A stretch of DNA of 64,000 nucleotides from assembly GCF_000346465.2 (NCBI RefSeq), contig NC_034016.1, positions 4,478,935 through 4,542,934 on the forward strand, read 5' to 3'. The stretch is from Prunus persica. Taxonomy: Eukaryota; Streptophyta; Magnoliopsida; Rosales; Rosaceae. Made by a program: the position numbers and the translations under genes. Each line of letters opens with the position of its first letter. The first letter of the stretch is position 1. Positions 34,620-43,428 of this stretch are shown here, piece by piece. Under the pieces are notes generated by a model that searched no databases, was not told the DNA's origin, and worked only from the letters and a program-made list of their open reading frames with translations.

Positions 34620-36416
34620 ATGGCGGCTCCTACTCCTACAATTCCAACTTCAAAAGCTATTGTTGTCGGTCCTCCAACACTGCTCACAAGAAGATTAATG
34701 GCTTCCAACTCCAACGGTGACATGGCCAAGAAGATCTCCATCTCCCCTATTTCCTCCTCCTTCTCTTCCTACGGTGATCCCTGCCATGATCTGTTTTTCC
34801 AGGTGACACGACCTGAAACACGCAGCGATGAGGAGACGACCCAGCAGCAGCAACAGCAGAACCAGGTGTCCCTTGACTACCTGAAGACACTGCCGCTGGC
34901 CTGGTCCCACAATCCCCTAACCACCCTCAAGCTCATCTTCAATCTCCATGCTATTCGTAGCAGCGGAAAATGTTATTCGGAAGGCTTCTACACGGCTGTG
35001 TTTTGGCTCCAACAGAAGCACCCCAAGACGCTATTATGCAACCTGCCGTCCATTGCTGATTCGTTCGGTGGTTTGTATGTCCTTATCGAGATTCTCTGCT
35101 GCCTTCTAGAACAAGACCAAGACGCTGCAGAGAGGCTCCACTCTGACCCGGACTATCAGTTGTTACACGACCGGGCAATGGATGTCTTCGTGGAGCGGTT
35201 GAAGTCTGATATTGACCAAATGAAGCAGCACAAGCTAGATTTGAAGCCATCAGATTATATAACTAACGGTGATGATGACGACGACGATGAAGATGATAAA
35301 GATGGTACTCTTGACGCTGACCCTTATGCTGATCTTTTTGTTAGCGAGGCTGCAGGGTGTTGCATTACCAAACAACCCCAGGACTCCTGCGCTGCCCGCA
35401 CCATTTTTCTGTGTGAAAGCATTGCGAGGAGGCTTTGCCCACCCAAATCAAACCAACCAAATCAATCTTATGAATCCGAAGAGTGGGAGTGGCTTAGGAA
35501 TGAGGTTTTGGCGCCCTTGAACAAGTACTGGAAGCGTCAAGGCATGTTTATTGGACGACAACGCTCTGAAGTTAAGATGTATTTGGAGGAGGTGAAAAAA
35601 GGAGGAAGAGGAGGCAATTTGAGTGGCCATGGCGGAATAATAAAGCCAGATGCTATGCTCCCAAATGAGATCATACGGTATGTAGTAGAAGATGGGGATG
35701 TCAGGGAAGGGGCTGAGCTTCAGTGGAAGGCAATGGTGGAGGATATGTACCTAAAGCAGCAGCAGCAGCAAAAGCAGGGGGAGGGTTTGGGAAAATTTAA
35801 AAACTGCTTGGCAGTGTGTCACATAAGCGATTACAATGGCCTAACGCGTTTGGCGGTGAGTTTGGGACTTTTGGTGTTTGAACTGAGTGAAGAGCCGGCA
35901 TGGAAAGGAAAGGTGATCAGTTCTGGTCATTTGCTGGATCAGCTGATGCTGCATTCGATACAAGGGGATGATCTCAAGTGCGAGTTGATGATGAGTACAT
36001 GCAACAGAAACTTTGTATCTTTTGCTGATAATTGGCAGATATGGGATTTTATTCTGGAAGTGGCTGCGAAAGAGAACTTGAAGGCAGATGAGATGGTTAA
36101 GAAGGTGTTTGTGTTCGCCGACTACTATGGATATGTTGGGGGTACATCCTGGAAGACTCTGTATGAGGCAAAACAGAGAGAGTTTAAGGAGAAAGGGTAC
36201 GAGGATGATGCAGTGTCACACATTTTGCACTGGAATATTTCGTACCAGAACATGCCTCGTATAGAAGAACATCATCCAGGGGTGACGCTGTTGAGTGGCG
36301 TCTCTGACAATTTGGTCAAGTCCTTCTTGGACAACTATGGGGAAATTGGCCCGCACCATCTAATGGAAGCAGCCATTGCTGACAAAGCGTATCAAGCTCT
36401 CAGTGTGGTCGACTGA
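34620..36416 (+). CDS. DUF2828 family protein with altered vWA-like domain
   Basis: Intronless, 598 aa from ATG 34620 (context GTAATGG; an upstream in-frame start at 34485 would add 45 residues). The N-terminal GPPTLLTRR and NPLTTLKLIFNLHAIRSSGK, followed by EGFYTAVFWLQQKHPKTLLC, match the plant DUF2828 layout. The middle has acidic (DDDDDDEDDKDG) and Gln-rich spacers. The C-terminal half resembles a von Willebrand A-like domain: CLAVCHISDYNGL, LGLLVFELSEEPAWKGKVI, VFVFADYYGY and the end HHLMEAAIADKAYQALSVVD. As I remember the family, the CLAVCDVSGSM-type stretch holds a metal-ion (MIDAS) site. Here the Asp is His and the Ser-x-Ser pattern is gone, so metal binding is probably lost. Function of the family is unknown. 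Low-complexity CAG and GAT repeats encode the poly-Gln and poly-Asp tracts. Confidence 0.88.
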   Translation: MAAPTPTIPTSKAIVVGPPTLLTRRLMASNSNGDMAKKISISPISSSFSSYGDPCHDLFFQVTRPETRSDEETTQQQQQQNQVSLDYLKTLPLAWSHNPLTTLKLIFNLHAIRSSGKCYSEGFYTAVFWLQQKHPKTLLCNLPSIADSFGGLYVLIEILCCLLEQDQDAAERLHSDPDYQLLHDRAMDVFVERLKSDIDQMKQHKLDLKPSDYITNGDDDDDDEDDKDGTLDADPYADLFVSEAAGCCITKQPQDSCAARTIFLCESIARRLCPPKSNQPNQSYESEEWEWLRNEVLAPLNKYWKRQGMFIGRQRSEVKMYLEEVKKGGRGGNLSGHGGIIKPDAMLPNEIIRYVVEDGDVREGAELQWKAMVEDMYLKQQQQQKQGEGLGKFKNCLAVCHISDYNGLTRLAVSLGLLVFELSEEPAWKGKVISSGHLLDQLMLHSIQGDDLKCELMMSTCNRNFVSFADNWQIWDFILEVAAKENLKADEMVKKVFVFADYYGYVGGTSWKTLYEAKQREFKEKGYEDDAVSHILHWNISYQNMPRIEEHHPGVTLLSGVSDNLVKSFLDNYGEIGPHHLMEAAIADKAYQALSVVD

Positions 36417-36829
36417 GCTTCAACTGAGATCAAAATCTATCTGTTGGATACTTTTGGAAGGATTGATGATTTGTCATCTCTCTATCATGAATTATTACGT
36501 TGGCTTTAGAAATTAGATATTGCTACCAGCTATGGAATGATTTGAAACCAGACTTGCTGAGGAGCAAGTGTTCAAGTTACGAGGATTTGCAGGACTAGCT
36601 TAGTCTCCACGGTCGTGAAGCATATTTGCAGGAAAGGGTTTAGCCATCTATGTCACATTACCACCTGAGCTTTTAATTTTTATTTTTAAACACCTAAACT
36701 TTGTAAAGTGTTGCAATTCACCATCTACGTCTAACTCCGTTAACATTTTCATTAAGTTTAAGTGCATTTCCATCAATGAATTATAACTAAAAATAATAAA
36801 TAAAATAACCGGAAAAAAATATATAAGAT

Positions 36830-36950
36830 GGGTAAATTGCGAAAATGGTCCTTAAACTTGTATGCGATTTATATTTTGGTCCCTAAATTAAATTATTAGT
36901 CCAAATGGTACATAAACTCTATGTTAATCGCCCATTTGATCCAACCGTTA
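36830..36950. repeat. Left terminal inverted repeat of the MULE
   Basis: Starts GGGTAAATTGCGAAAATGGT and ends CCAACCGTTA. It pairs with 42090-42210 with about three mismatches in 121 bp. Confidence 0.92.
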
Positions 36951-37210
36951 CATTTTCTATGAGTTTTTAACAAGTCAATGCCAGTGATGGGGTCTAGGAT
37001 GGGTATATGCGTCTTTTTAAATCTGAAAGGGTATATGCGTCTTTTTCAACCTCAATGTCTGCTCCGATTAGCCAAAACGTCGCATTCGGTTCGTGACTAT
37101 CCGAAACCGAGGTTCGAAGGCAACAACAGAGAATCTGGAGTTGTTAGGGTTCCTATTTGGGGGTTTTGCGGGAATTTCTGGATTTCGATCATTGTGGATG
37201 CTCATCACTG

Positions 37211-40200
37211 ATGGAGTTTGAGTTCCGTTGGGGTGGAGAGAATCCCAAATACGGTAAGGGAATATCTGTCTGTATTTTATATTCATCTTGTTTTGCAAAT
37301 CGATGTTTTTTGTTTGCAAGTGTGTGGTCCAAGGTCAGTTTCTTTATGTTGAAAAGATATTGTGGCATTTTATTTCCTTTATGCTGGGATTGACTGCAAA
37401 GTATAGGTTTTTATGTTTGGTGTGGTCCCTTTGTTGTCTACTTCACACTTAATTCACTATTAGCATTGAGTGAAACGGTAAAAAAAAATTAAAACCCTAA
37501 ACCTGTAGCATTAGATAAAGGAGATGTGTGTGCAGCTAACTCTGAAATTTGATATGTACTGTTTGCAGATATCTTTGACAGAGTCACTCTTGAACTACAC
37601 CATGGGGGTATGTTTGAAAATGGGGTTTATAAAGGTGGTAAGGTCTGTTATTTAGATAATGTTGTTGATGACTTTCTATCATTGCTGGATTTAAGGAAGA
37701 TAGGGAAAGAGTTGGGGTATACAATAGATGTTTCGAAAATTGAGCAAACTATGGAGATTAGGTATAGAAAGGCTGGAGAAAAGGATGGTAACATATTGGA
37801 GCTTATTACCTCTGATAATAAAGTAGTTGAAATGGTTGGATGCATGCCATGTAATAGGGTTCTTGTGTTGTACTATACATATTTGGAAAATTCAAATGGT
37901 AATGGGCTTGGGACTCAAGCATCTGCTGCATGGCCTAGTTTGGATAGTGCAGAATATAACTATGATGCATATGTAGAAAATGATTGGAAGGGTGTCACAT
38001 GGCACGCATTCAATGAACCAGGGGATGCAGATGCATATGTAGAAGTTGGAAATGAAGAGGAAAATGAGGTTGCAGCAACTAGGAATGGAGAGGAAAATAA
38101 GGCTACAGCAACTGAGAATGGAGAGGTTGGAAATGAAGGGGAAAATGAGGAAAATGATACACAATTTGTGGATAGTGATTATGAATTCAGTGAACAAGAA
38201 GATGAGGTGCTTGTAGCTGAGAATGTGGTAGTTGGGGCCCAAGTGGTGAGCCCAATGCAGGTGAGAACATTGGGCCTACTGTTTAGGCCAATGCTGGTGA
38301 GAATGTTGAGCCTACTGTTCAGCCCCATGGACATGAGACAGTTGGGCCTACTTATGATGCTCCAGGAGAGGTTTCATCAGATTATGCTAACACATCGGAT
38401 TTGGACACAGGAAGTGATGAAGAGGATCAGGATCAGGGTAATGGTGAGGAAAAGGGCAAAAGAAAGAAAAAGAAATTGCCAAAGTTGAAGGAGTACAGGA
38501 GAGAGGTGGATTTAAGGAATCCAGAGTTTAGGATGGGAATGCGATTTGCAAACAAAAAGGTATTGAAAGAAGCTGTGGAGGAGTATGCAATTCTACATGG
38601 TAAGTTGATAAAATTCAAAAAAAATGACAAAGTGAGGCTCCAGGTAATATGTATGGGAGGACTGAAATGTCCATTTTATTTATATGCTTCAAAGATAGAT
38701 AAGAGTGAATCTACATTTGTAATCAAGACTATGAGCCTAGAACACACTTGTGGGAGGGTCGACAAGTTGAAGTATGCCTCATCCAAGTGGCTTTGCAATA
38801 GGTATTCTAAGAAACTGAAGAGAGACACAGACTTGGATGTGAAATCATTGCAAGAGGATGTTTTGGAGGATTATTGTATGAATGTCACAAGACATCAAAT
38901 ATATAGGGCCAAAAAGAAGGCCAAAAAGAAGGCCAAAGTAATGATTGAAGGGAGTTACATAGAACAATATGCTAGGTTAAGGGATTATGCAGAGGAATTG
39001 AAGAAGGCAAACAAAGGAAGTACAGTTGTAATTCAAACTGAACAAGTGGGGGCCCAAGCTATCTTTCTAAGGATGTATGTTTGCTTGGCTGGTTGCAGGC
39101 AAGGATTTTTAGATGGATGCAGACCAGTTATTGGTCTTGATGGGTGCCATGTAAAAGGTCCTTATCCTAGCCAGATTTTGACAGCAATTGGGGTGGATGG
39201 CAACAATGGCAGTTTCCCAATTGCTTATGCAGTTGTTGAGATCGAAAGCAAACAATCGTGGATCTGGTTTCTTAGGCTGTTGATTGAAGATCTAAAGATT
39301 ACAAATGGTTTGTCATATGTGTTCATTAGCGACAAGCAAAAGGGACTCATACCTGCAATTGAGACTCTACTTCCAACTGTAGAGCACAGGATGTGTGTTA
39401 GACACTTATATAATAACTTTAGATCATCACACTCTGGTGTTGCTCTAAAACACATATTGTGGGCTGCAGCAAGAGCCACAACTATACCTTGGTGGGAAGC
39501 AGAAATGGAAAATATGAAACAAGAGGATGAGGAAGCGTGGGAATGGCTCAGTAAGAGACCTGCAAAGAATTGGAGTAGATCTCACTTTGACACACGGTTT
39601 AAGTGTGATCTGTTGTTGAACAATCTTTGTGAAAGTTTCAATTCAGCAATAGTAGATGCAAGAGATCAGTCCATTTTGACTTGCTTGGAAAGGATAAGAG
39701 TTCTTGTGATGCTTAGGATGGCAAATAGAAGGGCTGCATGTCCGAAATGGAAACATCCAGTTGGGCCAAGAATCTTCAAGATAATTGAGAAAAACAAGTT
39801 AGATGCCTCCACATGCATTCCTCGACTGGCTGGCTTGCAAACATATCAAGTGACCCACATGTATGATGGAGAATTTGTTGTGGATCTTAGGGCAAGGACA
39901 TGTTCTTGTCGGAGGTGGGATTTATGTGGGATACCATGTGGCCATGCAATTTCTTCAATTTTCCAAAGGGATGAAAGCCCCATTGATTATGTGGATGAAT
40001 GTTACAAGCCTGCAACTTATATGAAGTCATATGGACCAATTATTTATCCCATCCCTTCAATGGATCAATGGGCTAAATCTGGGCATCCTCCAATACATCC
40101 CCCAACTGTTAGGGTACAGCCAGGAAGGCCCAAAAAAACTAGGTCCAAAGAACCTGCTGAAATTCTGGTACCACCACCACCCCCACCACATCCAATGCCT

Positions 40201-40980
40201 CCAAATTATGTTCAACCAAGAGACAAGCTTAGAAGACTTTTTATTAAGATCACATGTAGGAGATGTGGTCAAAGTGGCCATAATAGGGCAACTTGTGACA
40301 GACATAGCTCAGAAAAGCAACAGGTAATTATTTATTATGCAAATTTAGAGTTGTTACATGTTTTGGAAGTAATAATTATTTGTGCTCTTGCAGGCAAATG
40401 CATCTTTTGCTCAAAAAGAGGTCCACACTGAGGGAGGGGCAGTTAGAGTGAGGGGTAGAGGCCGAGGAAGAGGAATAGCCAATAAGGCTCCAGCTGTTGC
40501 AAAAGAAGTTGCTACTTCTTCACACAGTGTACGTTTTTTGGGGTATTTTTCTTCAAATATGTTGTCTCACAAATCTGCAATTTAGTTCCAAACTTATATT
40601 GGTCCTCTTTGTTTAGGTGGCAAGAGGTATAAGAGGTTGGCCAAGAAGTATGCTAAGAGATATGGGAAAAAGGTTGGATAGAGGAACAGGAAGATCTAAC
40701 GAGGCTCCAGCTGTTGCAACTGAAGTTGCTACTTCTTCACAACAAAGTGTATGTTGTTTGAGGTTTATTTTTCAAATATGCTCACTTATTTTTTTTGCAA
40801 TATAGTTCATAACTTATATTGGTCCTTTTTCTTTAGTTGGCAAGAGGTGTGGGAAGAGGTTTGCCAAGAACTATGGTCAGAGGTTTGGCAAGAGGTTTGG
40901 CAAGAGGAGGAATATTCAAAAGGGCTGCTATTAGAAGAGAAACATTCAAAAGGCCTACAGAAGTTCTATCACAACCATAA
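37211..40980 (+). CDS. MuDR-type MULE transposase, frameshifted
   Basis: Five exons: 37211-37253, 37569-40323, 40394-40528, 40617-40748 and 40837-40980. The N-terminal part (VTLELHHGGMFENG and following) is the PB1-like start common to plant MULEs, followed by an acidic spacer. Frame changes near 38235, probably a lost base in a GGGGCCC run, and a TAG sits at 38284-38286. The C-terminal frame is then open from about 38287 to 40323. It holds the MuDR DNA-binding region (EFRMGMRFANKKVLKEAVEE, Cys/His pairs) and the MULE transposase domain with candidate acidic triad residues in GLDGCHVKG, FISDKQKGL and LCESFNS. A SWIM zinc finger (CSCRRWDLCGIPCGHA) and a CCHC knuckle (CRRCGQSGHNRATC) follow. 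The last three exons encode an RG-rich, internally repeated tail. The enzyme would cut and join element ends. This copy is broken near its N terminus. Confidence 0.9.
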
Positions 40981-41446
40981 TCATTCACAAGGCAGGGGGA
41001 ATCATATATATTTTGTGTAATTTGGGATGTGGATTTTGTTCAGGATATGCATTGTGGTTATGTAAAGGCCCTGCATTTTGGCTTACAGTACAAACAATAG
41101 GATCACAGCTTTTGGGATGTTATTTTGTGGATTTACACTCTGCCTTTTGGTTTAGGTTCTGTAATTTGAGATGTAATTTTATGGAATCACAACTTGTGGA
41201 TTAGAATTAACTCTACATATTGGTAATAGAATTGGTTTATGCTGTGCAATTTGGTTATGAAATTGGTATTCATTTATGGAATTGGTGTGGTTTTGGTTAT
41301 GGAATTGTTTTACCTAAAATACTCCACAAACTATTTAATAGCTAACAAACACCACATTACATTCATAGCTAACAAACACCACATTACATTCATACCTATA
41401 ATCCCATTACAAACCTAAAAGGCCATTACAGACCTAACATTCATAG

Positions 41447-41978
41447 CTAAATCTTTCTACTCATCACAAAAATTACAAACAAACACCATGAAAGGATCAA
41501 AGCAAACCCCAATTTCAATTGTCTCTGTCTACTCCATTCCAATTCCTTTTTTCCTTCAATAACAACACACATTTTCTCTTCCAATTTTTTCTTCTCTACT
41601 TCCACTAATCTCAGTTGCTCATCTCTTGCTCTAATTTCTTCCTCCATACCTCTGAGTCTTCTAAGCAATCCAGGAAGCACTTCCTTTCCTCTTGGACATG
41701 TTTCATTATCCAGCCATTCAAAAAAATGATGTCTTGTTTGGCTATTCTGCACATCATTTGTTACACACAATTAATCAGAGCCCAGCACACCATTCAATTC
41801 TTCACTTAAACAAAACAAAACCCTTACTCTATCTTACCCGATTTTGGTCGCATGCCTCAAACCTTCTTCCCGGGTTCAGATCTGTCCATGAAGTGCGCCA
41901 TTTAATCTTCATCCCACAAAAGCAATACCGATTGGATCGAGTTGAATTTGTTGAGCTTTCAGACATCGCAGCCTTCAT
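41447..41978 (-). CDS. GRF zinc-finger protein carried by the MULE
   Basis: Two exons on the minus strand, 41978-41838 and 41746-41447 (146 aa). The first exon holds CFCGMKIKWRTSWTDLNPGR followed by RFEAC. The second holds RHHFFEWLDNETCPRGK. Together these form the Cys-x-Cys...Gly-Arg-Arg-Phe...Phe-Glu-Trp pattern of GRF-type zinc fingers, as in Arabidopsis At4g04775-like proteins. A coiled-coil stretch (EEEIRARDEQLRLVEVEKKK) and a C-terminal hydrophobic segment (LGFALILSWCLFVIFVM) suggest dimerisation and membrane insertion. It lies convergent to the transposase and wholly inside the terminal repeats, so it moves with the element. Whether it assists transposition or is a captured host gene cannot be told from sequence. 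Confidence 0.82.
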
Positions 41979-42089
41979 TGAAGAAGAAGCTGGATTCCTC
42001 GAATGACGCCTCTGTCGCTTCAAGAATTAGCTATTCTACATGGTTTGGATAGTTTTACCCTTAAATTTCACGACAACATTGACGGAACC

Positions 42090-42210
42090 TAACGGTTGGA
42101 TCAAATGGGCGATTAACATAGAGTTTATGTACCATTTGGACTAATAATTTAATTTAGGGACCAAAATGTAAATCGCATACAAGTTTGAGGACCATTTTCG
42201 TAATTTACCC
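42090..42210. repeat. Right terminal inverted repeat of the MULE
   Basis: Mirror of 36830-36950, ending AATTTACCC at 42210 directly before the target duplication TATATAAGA. Confidence 0.92.
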
Positions 42211-43058
42211 TATATAAGAAAGTTAACGTAAGGATGGGCTTCCTCGCCCCCATCGATCCTGATTATGTTTGGTATGATCTGGATGTATCCTCTCCATTTG
42301 TCGCCCAACTTTCATTGAAATGAAATGAAGGATGAAAAGTCTTTGAAATGCAAACTTTCATTGAAATGAAGGATGAAAAGTCTTTGAATAAATATATACA
42401 GTGCAAGCCATGAAATGCAGAAACACAACAAAATCAATTGGACCATTGATCTGATATTACGTGGAAGAAAGAAAGATGGATTAGAGAGAAGGGAGAGAGA
42501 GATGTAGGTTAGCTTTCTTTGAATTTTTTTTAATTTATAATAATTATAATGAATTGATGGAAATGCTCATAAATTTAACAGAAATTTTAACATAATTAGA
42601 GATAGGTGGCGGATTGTAACACTTTATATAGTTTAGATGGTTAAAAATAAAAAATAAAAATTCAAGTGATAATAACGTACATGACTAAAAATTCAAATGG
42701 TGTTTATGCAAATTTCCTTTAAAACAAATAAGAGCCCAAAAGAACAAAACAGTCCACATGCTACCATGGTGCACAAACCGGTCCACTTTATAAATATGGG
42801 CCTGATACATGCATTGGTTGGGATTAAAATTGAAGCAATTTACGAGATTACCACTGCCCAAATTTACCAAACAACAATGGTTTATGCCAAAAGGCACCAT
42901 TAAATAGTAGGAGACGTGTCTGTAGCCCCGCCTGACGCGTAACCAACAAAGTGGGGCCAAGCCAACTTCAAAAGCCATAAAGCAAAGAAAAAGCACGGCC
43001 ACATCCCCACCCCCCCCAACCAAAATGAGGAAGTCAGAGACAAAGACGACATCGAATG

Positions 43059-43148
43059 CCACGTCATCACCACACGTGCAAATTCACTTCCTTAACCGCT
43101 ACGAACTGAAAACGCACCGCTTCACTTCACTCTCTTTCCATATATAAG
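43059..43148 (+). promoter_or_regulatory. Core promoter of the poly(A)-binding protein gene
   Basis: TATATAAG at 43141-43148 is a TATA box. Upstream lie CCACGTCATC (43059-43068, a bZIP-type ACGT motif) and the G-box CACGTG (43073-43078). The CT-rich sequence after the TATA box fits a plant transcription start at about 43170-43190, leaving a 240-260 nt leader. Confidence 0.6.
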
Positions 43149-43199
43149 CCACTCTCCGTCTCATCCCAAGCCCTCTCTCTCCTCCTCTCTCTTCCAGAG

Positions 43200-43262
43200 A
43201 AGAAGAAACCAGAAAAGAAGGAACAATAAAAAATAAAAAAAATAAAATCCCTCGAAAATAAA
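43200..43262 (+). promoter_or_regulatory. A-rich leader element of the PABP gene
   Basis: The predicted 5' leader contains an A-rich purine stretch with several short oligo(A) runs (for example AATAAAAAATAAAAAAAATA at about 43225-43244). In animals, PABP mRNAs carry such a leader tract, which binds PABP and represses its own translation. The same use here is an inference. Confidence 0.45.
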
Positions 43263-43428
43263 TTTTCCATTAAAATTTTTTTTTGCTCCGAAAAATTAAA
43301 TTCATTCCATATATAGAGCAAGAGAAACCCTACTCACCACTCTAGATACAATCGCTCGCAAACCCTAACCCCATACCTGTTTTCGATTTTTTTTCTCAAT
43401 TTTTTAATTTATTTAATTATTTTTTGCA

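Larger units (their letters stand above)
36829..42210 (+). mobile_element. Near-complete Mutator-like element (MULE), 5.4 kb
   Basis: 121 bp terminal inverted repeats (36830-36950 and 42090-42210) start GGGTAAATT and differ at about three positions. The exact 9 bp TATATAAGA flanks both sides (36820-36828 and 42211-42219). The left end may include one extra T at 36829. Inside are a plus-strand MuDR-type transposase gene (37211-40980) and a convergent minus-strand GRF zinc-finger gene (41447-41978). High repeat similarity and perfect target duplication indicate recent insertion. The transposase gene has a frameshift and one nonsense codon, so this copy may not be autonomous. Confidence 0.94.
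36650..42690. mobile_element. Older element split by the MULE
   Basis: Sequence at about 36650-36810 (TTTTAATTTTTATTTTTAAA, AACTTTGTAAAGTGTTGCAA, GCATTTCCATCAATGAATTA) is mirrored on the minus strand at about 42500-42680. The two look like terminal inverted repeats of one element interrupted by the MULE at 36829-42210. Its own interior (42220-42500) contains a partial tandem repeat of CTTTCATTGAAATGAA and GGATGAAAAGTCTTTGAA. Exact ends and target duplication were not resolved. Confidence 0.5.
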
